Origin: Haliotis asinina
Lineage: Eukaryota; Mollusca; Gastropoda; Lepetellida; Haliotidae
NCBI RefSeq assembly: GCF_037392515.1
Contig: NC_090291.1
Span: forward strand, 689,501 to 753,500
Reading direction: 5' to 3'
DNA length: 64,000 nt
Shown here: positions 46,568 to 59,075 of the stretch, piece after piece
Layout of the letters: every line of letters starts with the position of its first letter
Numbering within the stretch: the stretch's first letter is position 1
Position numbers and translations under genes: made by a program
The notes under the pieces: model-generated
Database searches by the model: none
What the model was told of the DNA's origin: nothing
What the model saw: the letters and a program-made list of their open reading frames with translations, nothing else

Positions 46568-49500
46568 GGCTACAGATTATTACACAAGGATTATGTAGTG
46601 GCGACAGACATGCTTACTCAGCATGTTTACGTCCCAGCAATTAGCATTATATGCAGTACCAACTAGCTTTGAAAGAATCTGATGCCTCAGTTATATAGTG
46701 TGTAATGATATCTGGACCAAGCTTGTATGAGCGGTGGTTGTAAAGGTGGGCATCAGGTGCACACTCGACAAGCCAGCCATACTTGTGATGTATTATTCAT
46801 GGAAGGTTTGTATTCAGTGCAGTGACAGTTGCGCAGATCACCATGTTTATTGTTTTGTAGTTTTGATGTTTCACATGTATTTTGATGCCATAAAAAATAT
46901 GAACAGAACTGCTTAATCCATATTTCCTAGAAATTATCATTTCACAGTTACATCGACAGACCCTGGCAGAATTTAGTGCTATGACTTTCGGTAGGGGCAC
47001 AATCTGTACTTGATACAGAATTACTATTCAATGTACATTTGTTTTCTGTGAACTATGTCACAATATGCTTATGCCGTCCTTTCATGTTGAAACCATGTTG
47101 TCATGGTTTCTAACATCTTCATGAACAACTGACTGTTAGAGTGTGGACATTAGTTAACAAATAGTGCTGTTAATAATATTTCAATTTACTCCCTTGTGAG
47201 TGTATGTGAAGATATAGAGTACAGATTAATGTGGAACTGAAATGAATGCCAAACACTTTTTACAACATCTCTGATATTCAAGTAGTTGTATCTGAAATGA
47301 ATCAAGTTGGACCAACTGTTGAATCTGAAAGTGATCACTTTTGCACTTGTCTTGTCACGTTAAGGTGACATGTACACTTGTGTTATTTCTTGCATCTCAT
47401 AAATGTAACAAAATTATCGGACCGAGCCGTAGATGCAACCAGGGTGTAGTGGCAATTTATCAGAATGTATAACCTGGATACATCAAGGATAGATTTCTGG
47501 AAGCTCCTCATCTAACTTACTTTAAGTGATGGAAGCGACCAAGGGGGAATGGAGTTTAACAAAGCAAATGCTGACAGAACTACACCAGTTTTCGCTGTCC
47601 CTTGTAATAGGGAATTTAGTGAAACAGTGAAATCTCATAAATGTAAGCCTTCATGTTTATGTCTTCTGTTTACAAACATGACCAAACTCCAGATTTGCGT
47701 TTCCTTTGCTGTTCAGTATATATGAGATCCATTCATGGTCCTAATCTCAGAACTTGGCGAGGTTCAGTAGTTTGAAAGAAAGTCTTTGTCTGATTTTATG
47801 AGAAACAGTGAAAGGCCTACTTGATGGCCATTAGATTAGGATGATTTGGCATGCTAAGGTAATGCATACCTTTCCGGTAGATGAGACAGCATGGACGAGA
47901 GGTGAAAACAGGTACAAATTGCATCCATTGTTATCCGTTCTATGTCAGGTTATGAACAGCAACTATAAGCCAGTGTTAAAATAAATATTTATGTTCTTTG
48001 GTTGTGGAAGAGGAAGTGCAGTTGTGTATATATTTTATGCCAGTTTGTATTTAATTGTGTGGTCAGTACATGTGAATGACAGTGTGGTGGATAGGTTTGG
48101 TTCTAAAGTTTGAATCAATTTGAAGTTATCTAAGACCTTGGTATTTATCATTGTATGAGCATATTTGCCATTAAGATCTCAAAACCTATAAAATAGTCTT
48201 GGGTAATGACATATCTTTGGGAACCACAGTCATGAATACCTCATATTTTATATTTTTATATTATTTTAATTTAACGTACAATTAAATTGAGTATTTTTTG
48301 CTTAAAAGTGGAGGTAAAAGTAATAAATGTTGTCAAATCTATGAACTTTTGCTGTAGTTGACCATTAAAATGTGTTCTATCTGTCATCAATGTATGCTAC
48401 ACTGTCATTGACCTGTTGACAAATTCCAGCATTACATTAATAGATTGAATTTAAAGCCCAGTTAGAATGTTTTAGTGGTGCCATATATTCTGTACATAGA
48501 CATTAATAGCCAGGGACAGAATGAGAGGTAAAAACCTTGTCTGAGCAGGATGACAGCTAACAAGACTTATTTATGTCCCCTGGTCCCTAAGAACTTGTCA
48601 GTCTAGATGACTCAAGCATTGAATACTATCATAATTACATGTATAGATCTCGATATTTTTAGTTGATTATTTTGTAAACAACCAATCCATCTATTGTCAG
48701 TGTAGTTCAGCAGTATATATGAGATTTGATCAAACAATGGTGTCTATCCATCAGGAGAAATCAAAGTATTTAATGAGCTGGAAAATCAAAATTTGACTTA
48801 TGTTGATGTCAAGTACACATTATGGGAGAGTTGTCCAGGGTTATCTAACGTTGCAGCTCTCCAGTCAAATCCTCAGCATGTTTGACGCTGTATTACTAAC
48901 ACTATCAGCACATGAAGAAGTGTTACGAAATCCTTGGAAACATGCATTTTGGTCTAGTCTGATGGCTGTTTGAGGAGAATCCAGTAACTTCTAATCAGGT
49001 TTATGCTTTGTGATAGAATTGTAACACAGGGTTCACACAGACATGAAAAAATATGAAGTTTGGACCTTCATTTAGACTCTTAAAAATGTCCGAAGTTTGT
49101 TACAGCCTTGAACAGGCCCTTTTTGCCTGTGATTTGTTTTAGAAGGCCCCATATTTAGCAAAATTTGACAACATATGATTCTACAGAAAACTATAAAAAC
49201 TACCTTGCAGTGACACCTGGTGTTAATCTTCTTTGTCGCGTAAGATCATGCTAGTGTAGCAGTGTGGGTTGAGTTCCCGCTAGGGGTTGGTCCTGTATTT
49301 GACCAAGTTTGTCCGACTTCAATTACTTATGTGTTATATGTGTTTCTTGTATATATTGTTCCTTGAAATTGTTGATTGGGCCTTGAAAAAACAATATAGG
49401 ACCTAATCTGTACGAACCTTAAGAACCATTACATTGTTTTATCTTTCAACTGTTAAAGGAATGATTAGAGTGAGACACTTTAAAGGTAAGGAGATACAAG

Positions 49501-50005
49501 TGATGGGGGATGAGATAAGACCTGTCTGTTCATGTGTAAAGGGACTGTAGGCCTGTTGCTTAAGGGTAGGTAACTTTGTAAGGCATCAGTTTTAATGTCA
49601 AGGTTGTATTAACCCTGATGTAAAATGTAAAATATGTGTCCTTAAAAACAATGTCACTTGACTATCACTTCTGAAAAGCTGAGAATATTAAGTTAAGAAC
49701 AGCTTTTTGCTACTTTGTTATATGCTCTGTTATGTCATTTTGAAGGTATTGTATGTGTACTTAAGTATTTACACTATATATTTTGCCTGTTTATACATCA
49801 GTGATGTGTCTTTATACATCGTTGATGTGTCTGAAGTGCAGTAGTTTTTGGAAATCTATGCAAGTTAGTGTACATGGTCTTTTAGAGACCCTCAGTCGTC
49901 AAGGTCACAGCTGAATGGACTTATGATGATGTGTGATGGCCCCGATCAGTGATCTGGAGTAATAAAGATGATGATTTTAGAATAAAAGTTGTTTCGTTGA
50001 TGTGT
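46568..50005 (+). other. TWSG1: Probable 3' UTR of TWSG1 with two AATAAA signals
   Basis: 3.4 kb with almost no recognised repeats, unlike every neighbouring stretch, apart from 47396-47490, which matches half of the element at 25128-25672. It ends with AATAAA at 49961-49966 and 49981-49986, followed by a GT-rich run (GATGTGTGTGTGC), the usual layout of a cleavage site. The UTR extent is inferred. Confidence 0.55.
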
Positions 50006-50079
50006 GTGTGCTTTTGGCAGTTACAGACGGAATATTTCATTGGTATGATTGATTGATTGTTCATATGTAACATGTGTTT

Positions 50080-50205
50080 GGGATTACACTTTCACAGTAC
50101 ATATTCTAGTAATTTTGTTGGGCTGAGTGACATCTGGGATTCGAACCCAAACCCTCAGAGTCGGGTTTCCAGTCGCCAGCACACATAGCCACCGAGTCTG
50201 GGGTC
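50080..50205 (-). repeat. tRNA-derived SINE, family C
   Basis: Reverse copy with GGATTACACTTTCACAGTA, GGGATTCGAACCCAAACCC (reversed B box) and CAGCACACATAGCCACCGAG. Confidence 0.6.
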
Positions 50206-50278
50206 ACTTTCAAAATGCATTGTGTATTCATGTTTGTTGCCTAATGATTCACTAATTAACTTTCAACCTCTGTGATGG

Positions 50279-50636
50279 AGGTCTATAAATAATCGAGTAT
50301 GGGTCAGACAATCAAGTAACTGACACAATGAGCAACCATCTACGCAGTTTGGAGACAGTGGCACCAGCCATGTCAGCGAGCCTTCCCACCGGATCCCGTT
50401 AGTCGCCATGGGTTGCTGAGGACCAAGGATGAGTGTGGAGGGTGTTATGGACATCCGACAGCCATGGTTGCAAGATGGTTCCAAAGCTTACATAATCAAA
50501 GCTACTTGTTCCGCCCCTACGGTTTGAGTTGTCCCTTGGGTACAATGTGTAAAGCTAATTTCTGGTGTCCCCCGCCGTGATGCTGCTGGATTATTGCCAG
50601 AAGCAGCATAAAACCAAACTCGCTAACTCGCTTTAT
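50279..50636. repeat. Adjacent SINE pieces of families B and A
   Basis: 50279-50430 is a reverse family B body (AATAATCGAGTATGGGTCAG, TGTCAGCGAGCC). 50533-50636 is the forward 3' part of family A (GGTACAATGTGTAAAGC, GGTGTCCCCCGCCGTGATG, CAGCATAAAACCAAACTC). Confidence 0.65.
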
Positions 50637-51044
50637 TCAATGAGGCATTTATCTAATACCAAACTGTCATTCTTACAGAAAAAAAAAATACTTCCGACTA
50701 CTGCAGTTTTGAGGACTGGTCTTTGATAATTATCAAGTTACAGGTGAGCGATTGCATTATCGACATCGATCGCGTCTCGCCTCACCTTGGAAACAATCGG
50801 TCGAACATGCGTGTTTGTTAACACTGAACCAAACCACGTCAATACTTTATGACACGAGGGTGCTGCTTCCAACTGGCTTCTCGTGGTAGCTGTCTGAATC
50901 ACGCACAGCACCTGTTGGGCATGGCAAGAACTCTTAATCTGTTGTGTCCAGCGCTTGGACTTAGTATATGATTCATGTGCTCACCCCTTTCAATAATCCT
51001 GGATGCGCCTCTTGATCCTGTTTATGAATAACCACCCTATATCG

Positions 51045-51150
51045 TACGATGCTCGTGTAGTTGGTCACTGAATTGTTTGGCCCAAATTCGATTATTTAAA
51101 TGCCCGCCGTCATATTTGTCAGTGCGGCGTACAACTAAACTCACTTCCTT
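51045..51150 (+). repeat. SINE, family B tail
   Basis: GGTCACTGAATTGTTTGGCC, TTCGATTATTTAAATGCC and the tail GTGCGGCGTACAACTAAACT. Confidence 0.6.
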
Positions 51151-51607
51151 ACCCACTATTACCTTCCAGACATCAGACAACAGTAGTATATTGAAGTCTT
51201 ATATTGTTGGATCATAGATTTCGGACGACATGTCTCACACTGGCTGTGACGAGCGGTGTTGCGTCACTTGGTATGTATTCATCTACTTTAGTAATGAAAT
51301 TGTTACAGTCACAGCTTTTTCAAGATTTACATCGTCGGATCATACTTTGGACGGCAATTCTCACTTGGGCTGGGACAAGGGGTATTGACACACACAGATA
51401 TCATAAATTCTCGCTTCGTGGCGTGTGTTTACGATAAATAATCCTTATAGGTTACTGACATGTCGCGATAATAGCCACAACGTGAGTTCAGAATTGTGCA
51501 TAATACAGGGATTTAGCAACGGGCTTCACACAAGATCACAATATCAAACGAGGGCGTAATTATTTATGCACTCCCAGCTATTTTCTTTAACTTCAGCTAT
51601 CAACCTG
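51151..51607. other. No gene seen; short imperfect direct repeat
   Basis: Two similar stretches about 125 bp apart (TTGGATCATAGATTTCGGAC and GTCGGATCATACTTTGGACG, each followed by TCTCAC) suggest a degenerate duplication. Confidence 0.35.
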
Positions 51608-51713
51608 GGCCTAGATTTTCGGAGCTCTCTTAGCGGATAGATACTCCTAAGGTACTGTTAATGTATGTTACTTACGATTATCGTAGCGCTAAGAGAACTT
51701 CGAAAATCTAGGT
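51608..51713. mobile_element. Small palindromic MITE
   Basis: Arms GGCCTAGATTTTCGGAGCTC.. and ..GAACTTCGAAAATCTAGGTC with TCTCTTAGCG / CGCTAAGAGA inside; about 100 bp, non-coding. Confidence 0.75.
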
Positions 51714-52129
51714 CCTGCTGGACCTTTCTGCCGTATTTAGTTCGCGCATGAGTTTGGATTGAACCGCTTTAAATATAGTTTTCCTGATTCATGCAGCGTT
51801 AGAAATAGATTCAAACTGTCACTGGCCAGAGGGACTAATGACCCAAAAATTGTTACTGGCCCTATTAACATATTACTGACCAGAATGATTAATGATAATT
51901 TACAGAGAATAAAACAGCGCATATGAGAACCGTTCGAGTGTTCATTTCACAAATTAATTGTTTAAGACCATTGACTCTGAGCTTCTGACATTGATGGGAC
52001 ACACTCTAAGATTACCCATACATTTTCAGATAAGAAGACAAAGTCATCAATATCCCCAGCAATGGCAAAATACTCTTCATGGATATGTCTGCAAGTTATG
52101 ATTATGTCAAATGTTTTGGCGTGTATATA
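51714..52129. other. Intergenic, no gene seen
   Basis: Nothing recognised beyond short unsupported frames. Confidence 0.35.
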
Positions 52130-52500
52130 GCAAAGTGGAAATAAAGTATTAAAAAGTTTCTAAGTTCTAACCCAGAAAGGAATACTTCCATCGTATTCAG
52201 CCGAACTTGTTGCCATGGAATCGCAAAATATATTTTAACCAGACTTCCAAAACTTCCAAAAGGTACCAGTTCACCAGTAGATATGCGTATGTACCAAATT
52301 GGGTGTAGAAACAGGAAACGGTTTACGGTTCTGTTCCAGAAAAGAGTACTACCACCAATTTGAGTCAAAGTCAAACCTTTTGCCGTGGAAAGGCCAAAAA
52401 TATTTAATTCAGAACTGCAAAACTACCACAAAACACCGGAACACCACCAGATCGATCTATGTGCCAAGTGTGGTGAAGAAATATTGAACGGTTTTAACGA
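52130..52500 (+). repeat. Two monomers of the 180-bp dispersed tandem family
   Basis: Matches 16805-17005 (AGCAAAGTGGAAATAAAGTA / GGCAAAGTGGAAGGAAAGTA; TTGCCATGGAATCGCAAAA) and, in reverse, the array at 43340-44450. Confidence 0.65.
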
Positions 52501-54640
52501 TATGCCCCGGAAAAGACAAAAGTGTATTAAATTATCTTCATCACAGGAAGGAGATAATACTTGTTTCCATCTGAGATGCTGCAACCACTATCGTAGCAGC
52601 TTTTCACAGTCAGGATCTTGAGCTGTTTGGACCTCACCATCCTCTACCTAATATGCATTTAAACCTATCTGGTCATCATTTCTGACTTCCTCAGCGATTT
52701 CTGAGGTTGGAGAACCCTCCTTAACCGTTTGAGTTCTACTTCTAACCAATGGTGAATCACAGGGGTCACACTCTGGCACTTGACCAGTGACGTTACTGCT
52801 CCCGACCTAGATAACTATATGTAATAATGTGAATTTGACTATTTATTAATGTTTTTGAAAACAATGATGTCGCTAAAATCAGGAAGTCGGGATTCAGGAA
52901 ACATAATCGGCACCTACATTATCACTAGCCACGCTGGCCAGCTTCAATAACTTTTGATAGACCCGAACAAGAGTCAATAGCATTTTGTTAGCGGGCAGGC
53001 AGTTATTTCGAACACTGGATACATGTACATCATACCCCGTCTGTCTGATGTGGGAGGAGAGCCCCGAGGAATGCAAGTGAGATACCAGTATGGTGAAACC
53101 ATCGTTTATAATGGGGTGTAGTTGACAATGAGATGCATCTGCTCACAGTGAAATGCGATGCATTGGTTCACTAACGAGGGGCGTTCAAAAACTAGCCAGC
53201 GCCACCTCGAAAAACACACAAAATAATGCAGCTGTTTGTATGTTGTATTTGTGTACATATTATCTGTCTGGTTTTGCTAGATGTTCCAGCCTCACATTCC
53301 CCTTTTTGTTTGAACTTTTCTTTTGGTACCCCGCAAAAACTTAAAGCATGCAATAAATACATTACAATCTCCAGGGAACACAATGTGCAAGAAACATTTT
53401 GTGGGGTTCTCTAGAATCAAACTAAAGTGCAATAAAAGGCTGTTTGATATTACAATCGCTTGTTAAAGTGACTCCCCTCTTCATGTGTACTGAAGAGCTT
53501 GTTTAGGAGACCCACTCCTTTCTGACGACGTAATCATCACGACACATCTTATCCTGCTGTTCAAACTGAACACTGCATGGTCACAAGTATCAACCCTCTA
53601 GTATACTGTCAGCAGTTCCAGCTTTCATATCAGGACACATTGTTTTTGAAAGACTAAAATAGGAGTGTTTTAAAAACCGCCCCCGTCTAATATACATCGA
53701 ACGCTCCAAATCCTTAAATGGTAATAATGACGGGTAGTCCTCTAATACTATGTTGTACATATTTTGTATGATGATATCTGAGGGCATGCCATTATCCTAG
53801 AGATACCAAATGTCAGATCATTTTAATTTTGGTGTTGTAGTCAGATCATTTTAATTTTGGTGTTGTTAGAAATAGTACACCCCCATGTGTTGTGAAGACT
53901 AATATCTTGCTAAACGCATTACCACATTGGATATGGCTTTGCTAATGATTCTTTCAAAATAAAATTAAGCTTGACAAACACTGGATATCGATGAGGACTC
54001 CTTTGGCCGCCTCTTCTGCGCCGTTGTTTCAGTTGGGTGCCTTATATAAATGTTACTGCAGTGTAAATCCCATGATAAAAGTTTAAAATTAGCATTCCGC
54101 TCCACGTGTTGGAAACGAGGTGCAGGTGGTTCCACTGCATGCGGTGTACGTTTACGGAGTGGGTTATCACTTCTCATTTCCTTCCCTTGGCCATGACATA
54201 AACCCGGTAAATCCGAATGGTAAGACTATTCGCGTGGCCGAGAAGGTTGTAAAGCGCGATACGACACGCTAGGTTATGTACACACCTGAGTAAACACGGA
54301 TAAGGTGTCCACACATGACACTTTCATCAGGCCTGTTGCATCAGGCATATCTGTCTCACCATACTAATATTGCAAACAAAATGCAAATGTACAGACATGG
54401 ATCAGTTTCACTTGAAACGAGAATTGATACGTGTTACCGCTCATTCACAGGCGACGTTTCACAGGATCCCGGATTGTGGAGAACTGGTTAGGGTTGCACA
54501 TAGATCATCAAGTCCACAGGTCACGGGGAAATGATCCACAGGAAACGTGCACGAACGCACGCACGCACACACACACACATTTCCTGTGTATGTTACTTAA
54601 GTGTACATAGAATCAGATCGGGCAAACGGATAAACATGTG
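52501..54640. other. Intergenic, no gene recognised
   Basis: A 29-bp direct duplication (TCAGATCATTTTAATTTTGG + TGTTGTAG) lies at 53811-53868. Minus-strand frames at 53590-53787 and 53965-54177 read as plausible protein but match no family I know. A CACGCACA run is near 54555-54580. Confidence 0.35.
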
Positions 54641-54689
54641 CATTGTTGTCATTGACAGTATCAATTCAGTTCACTCACTGCACATGTGT

Positions 54690-55960
54690 TGACACAAGGG
54701 GGCGTCCAGGTCAGTACCTGGTGAAACCACCTCGCGCAGCCTTCACTGCTCGACACCGCCTTAAAAGGGATTGCACAAGTCGTCGGGATTTCGCTTGGGG
54801 AATTCTTCGTCATTCCTCCTTCCACGAGTTGTCAAGTTCTGCAAGTGTCCGAGGACAATAGTGACATTTACCTACACGTCGATCAAGTTCGTTCTATAAA
54901 TGCTCGATCAGGTTCAAATCAGGCGATTTTAAAGGCCATTGACTTTTGCATTGGCAAGTTACGCACCTATTACACGAACTGATTGTGGTCGAGCCTTGTG
55001 TTGAAACAGCACCTTGTGGCGGTTAAAATGTGGGAGGTGGTGAGGTCGCAGAATGTTGTCGGTTTAGCGTTTTGTGGCAAGATTGCCCTGCACCTTCATT
55101 AGCTCTGATGTGCAGTTTGTTCAGCCTGACATGGGCTACACGGGTGGTCAACGCGCACACGCGGCCGATCGAGTTAACTTCATTAAAGTGGGGAGCAGAT
55201 CATGTTAATAATGTTAACTTCGTGAGAGACACGCATACATGGATTCGTTAAAGACCGAACCGGAAACATTAAACTATCTGTAGTCTCTTTTTAAAAACAA
55301 AGTTAGGACATTGCTGGTCATTTCTCGACACTGACATGTTAAACGGCCATCTCGTATCGGCTGGTCGAACATGTTGACGATCAACTGATAAAGGTGCACC
55401 CTTTCACATTAATAGACCCAACAAGTTGTGACACGGTCACGAAATGCATTCAATTTGGTATTCACGTGATCAGGTCAAAATCAAAAGCTGTACCGTGTAG
55501 GACATGGCTCCCTACACCATGACGGTTACGCCACTAGACCTGTAGAACGCAGTTCGGCGAAAAGCGTTCGCGTCGATGTCGACAGACACCTTGTCTCCCA
55601 TGTCGTCGTTGTAGGAGGAAACACGATTACTCGCTGAACCAAATGTGTCACCATCGTCCCAGGTTTCATGCCTATACCATGTTGCCCCATTGGACACGTC
55701 GTTGTCGACGAGTCGTGCAGCACAGATCCAACGTTTGGTCGATATGCTCGAATGTACATTTCTTTCAGGCGATTTCTGATGGTTTGGCCAGACATTCTAT
55801 GCAGACCAGGCTCCTGTCTGGCAGTGTCCGTTGCTGTAGCAAATCGGTGAAGTAGGTGAAACACCCGGATGTACTGGTCCCGAGCAGAGTGGTGTTTCAG
55901 TTCTGGCACGATTTTTGATCGAATTGAAACTACTATATACATACCACAATCGTGATGTGG
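54690..55960 (-). pseudogene. Second Tc1/mariner transposase relic
   Basis: On the minus strand, in order: RDQYIRVFHLLHRFATATDT and PGLHRMSGQTIRNRLKEM (the DNA-binding half), a part like WDDGDTFGSASNRVSS with GVTVMV (near 55510), and WPLKSPDLNLIEH (near 54930) with a C-terminal tail. The order fits Tc1 transposases. Stops and frame shifts are present: the PDLNLIEHL block is followed at once by a stop, and the segment between it and GVTVMV is not open. It is distinct in sequence from the relic at 24130-25011. A family B SINE tail (56032-56083) abuts its 5' side. Confidence 0.75.
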
Positions 55961-56031
55961 TGCGAAAGTGGACGTTGAAGTGTCTCCCAACGGCAAACTG
56001 AGACTCCCTGCTTCCAAATGTCCAAGAGCCG

Positions 56032-56083
56032 CCATATAGATGGAATATTGCTGAGTGCGGCGTAAAACTAAACTCACTCACCC
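56032..56083 (+). repeat. SINE tail shared by families A and B
   Basis: Only the last 50 bp (CATATAGATGGAATATTGCT, GAGTGCGGCGTAAAACTAAA, CTCACTCACC). Confidence 0.7.
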
Positions 56084-57405
56084 AAATGTCCAAGGGCGAT
56101 ATTGCGGCCAGTTTACATCGTAATGAAAAAGAAAGAACTTGGTTCGGCATTTTATACCCGATGTCTCTATTCATTCATTACGTAGAAAGCTTTTTCTGCC
56201 TGCACTACATGTGCCGTTTTCAGTTTTTATGACTAACGTTTACAAACAGATTTGTGGGTGCGTTTGCGCGCAATACACATCAAACACGACACGATTAACG
56301 CATTCAAACGTATAACAGACGATTGTGGTCCAGATATATATCAAAATGAACTACTGAAAACGCGTCTTGGTTTTGAAGAGACCATAGACGCGCGCGTATA
56401 ATGGCAGTGAATTCTGGACAGAAGTGTAGTTCGGTGACTGACAATACAAGTTTTCCAGTGTTCATTTGCTCTGTAGAAATGTGAACCAATCTATGTTTCT
56501 ATTCGTCCCCATGGATATAAAATGGAGAATACTGGAGTTTGATTATAACTGTAAAGGTTTAGACATGGATGAGCTAGGTAACTCGTGTTGTGGAGCTTGT
56601 TGCTATAGGGTACTTGGGTGGGGGTGGGGGTGGGGGTGGGGGAGTAATCTGTGTAATGACTATTTTCAGTAGAAACGAACCCTTACACCAATATCAACTG
56701 CGTGTATAACGCTGATAGCCACGTGATATTTCAGGCTTTGTTCATGAGGGCGGAAGAAATGTGAGTAAATTGTGGAAATACACCTCCTTCGTGTGGTGTC
56801 GGGAAATTTAGGACAAGGAATCTTACACAACAGGGGATCGGTAAAAGAGTTTTCATGCGCAATAGAAAACAATGACCTCTTAGTATTTTTTGGAAGATCC
56901 TCTCATGTCCCTGTACACTGTGACCGTGACCATCTCGTTTACTGGAATATTGCGTCGTCAAACCATAAACACACACTCCCGCTTCACCCTTCCCGAAAGG
57001 TCCCCGAAAGGACAGACAAAAGTGTTCTAGATTTTATATGTCACAGAACACCCTGAATATTGGAATTCAGTTTTATGACCCCCAAGGAATGCCCCATTTT
57101 CGGCGACCCGTCACTATCTTCTGATCCAATACCCATCCATTACCGCAGTAAAATAGTACAGGTCCCCAAGCAAATATCCACTTAACCTAGTTGCACCAGT
57201 CAACAGGGTGATCAACGTGCTTGTCTGTTCTCAAGCGCTTGTGCAAATATACAATACATTCCCATGGCTAACCACAATATTCCGAGGTCGTGGGAATAAG
57301 AAACACAAGATCTGATTATTTGTGAAAAAAGGAAACAATAACGGTGACGTTCATAATACTCAGAACCGCCCCCCGCTCATTACTGAACCGCATCCACCCC
57401 AACAC
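56084..57405. other. Intergenic, no gene recognised; G-rich run at 56610-56642
   Basis: Five GGGGG runs separated by T near 56610-56642 could form a G-quadruplex. Overlapping frames at 56731-56976 (minus) and 56772-57056 (plus) cannot both be coding, and neither is recognised. Confidence 0.4.
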
Positions 57406-57482
57406 ATATACACCCGCACCCGCACCCGCACCCGCATCCGCACACGTACCCGAACACGTACCCGAACACGCACACGCACACA
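57406..57482. repeat. CACCCG-type minisatellite grading into CACACG
   Basis: CACCCG units followed by CACGTACCCGAA units and CACACG units. Frames across it are low-complexity artefacts. Confidence 0.9.
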
Positions 57483-58020
57483 ATTTCCAACTGTGAAGAT
57501 GATTTATGTAATTGATTGAACATCTATGTTGATGGTACATTGATCTCTGTATGTTATTGGCTTTAATGACAATTAACGAGAGAAGAGGAACATTGAATGT
57601 TCGCCCTGTAAAGCGTGAAAGCTGAAAGTATGAAAGCTAGGATGTGATTTCGAATTTTCTTTCTCTTCGTTAAAAAACGCATAATCTTACTGTGAAACTG
57701 TGACAGCCTGTACCCTTTTAATACTAACATGACACTTCACCTGAGGTGGCGAGGAATGCCACGTGTTCAGTAAACAATGAATAATAAAGAGTATTTTAGA
57801 GTCTGCATGGCTAATAAAGGCCCTCAACTCTAGTAGGGCTGTTTATCAGACTAATGCCGCTCTGACACTTCCACGAATTTTGCCTCCGCATTGTCGCGCA
57901 GTTCGTCTTGGCAATGCGTGGAATTTAGAGGGTACTTATGAACGTATGAACCTAGCTTGCTTACTGATCGCGTCCTTTACGCCTAAGTTACGCACCTGGC
58001 AGCAATGTACGACCAAAAAT

Positions 58021-58353
58021 CATTGTTTACGTCTAGCGTGCGGCATGGTACACACGGCGGGCATTGTTTACGTCTAGCGTACGGCATGGTACACACGGCG
58101 GGCATTGTTTACGTCTAGCGTACGGCATGGTACACACGGCGGGCATTGTTTACGTCTAGCGTACGGCGTACGGCATGGTACACACGGCGGGCATTGTTTA
58201 CGTCTAGCGTACGGCATGGTACACACGGCGGGCATTGTTTACGTCTAGCGTACGGCGTGGTACACACGACGGGCATTGTTTACGTCTAGCGTACGGCATG
58301 GTACACACGACGGGCATTGTTTACGTCTAGCGTACGGCATGGTACACACGACG
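58021..58353. repeat. 41-bp minisatellite, eight copies
   Basis: Unit GCATTGTTTACGTCTAGCGT + ACGGCATGGTACACACGGCGG, copied eight times without spacers; the fourth copy has an extra 7 bp (ACGGCGT-type duplication). Late copies share CACACGACGG where early ones have CACACGGCGG, so variants are ordered along the array. CpG-rich. Confidence 0.95.
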
Positions 58354-58635
58354 CACTTTGTCCCATCATGGGCATGTATTGCCACAGCGCAGTCCTGGTT
58401 TTATTTGATCTCGCTTTGTCCCGCTTGACGCCACGCTATAAAAATAGCAAGCATGAACCTCAGCCTCATGCGTTGCTGTGGACCCACATTTAATATAAGA
58501 GAACAAGCTCTTAATGCACAATACAACAGGTGTCTATCCACAAGGAAGATCCGAAAGGTTAAAAACATTACGTAAGGATATCCCCTAACTTGTTCCAAGA
58601 GATTGTGGCTAACCCTTCATCTCGAGAAGAAGACC

Positions 58636-59075
58636 ACATTCATCAATGAGAGAACTGCTGGAGGTAGGACCCAAGCTGGCAACCACTCGTCGCTTCCTAG
58701 CCATTGGTAAAAATATAGTTTTATAGTACAGCTTCAGGGTTGACGTTAGTACCATCTGCAAACTCATACCAGAGGCCTGCACAGCCATCGTTGAGGACCA
58801 CAGGGAAGTAAACACCATAAACTGACGAGGAGTGGAAGGAGTTAATTTGCTGAAGGTTTTATTTGCAGATGGAACTTCAACAACTGTCTAGGGGCTGTAG
58901 ATGGAAAGCGCATTGCTATGAAGAAGAAACCCAAAGCTGGATCACTCTGTTACAATTATATGGGCTTACACAGCATCGTACTCACTGCCCATGTGGATGC
59001 TGGAAACAGATTGTTGTATGTGGATTTAGGGACAGAGTGTTGTTCCTGGGCAAGAAAGAATGATCACATTCTGTC
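58636..59075 (+). pseudogene. Harbinger (PIF-type) transposase relic
   Basis: MRELLEVGPKLATTRRFLAI (58646 on) resembles the N-terminal helices. After a stop in the same frame, VDVSTICKLIPEACTAIVED follows, then CLGAVDGKRIAMKKKPKAG (58885 on) with the first catalytic Asp (58900-58902), and YNYMGLHSIVLTAHVDAG, LLYVDLGTE. These are hallmark blocks of Harbinger transposases (also seen in the host-derived HARBI1). The later catalytic region is missing, so it is truncated and dead. The element's ends were not found. Confidence 0.75.

Noticed and set aside
53590-54177. Two plausible-looking minus-strand frames as exons of one gene
   Set aside because: No family match and no convincing splice sites linking them.
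57316-57540. Overlapping frames of alternating Arg-Thr or Ala-Gly-Cys
   Set aside because: Low-complexity translation of the CACCCG minisatellite in both directions.
58021-58353. Direct repeats resembling a CRISPR array
   Set aside because: Copies are contiguous with no unique spacers, and the DNA is animal.
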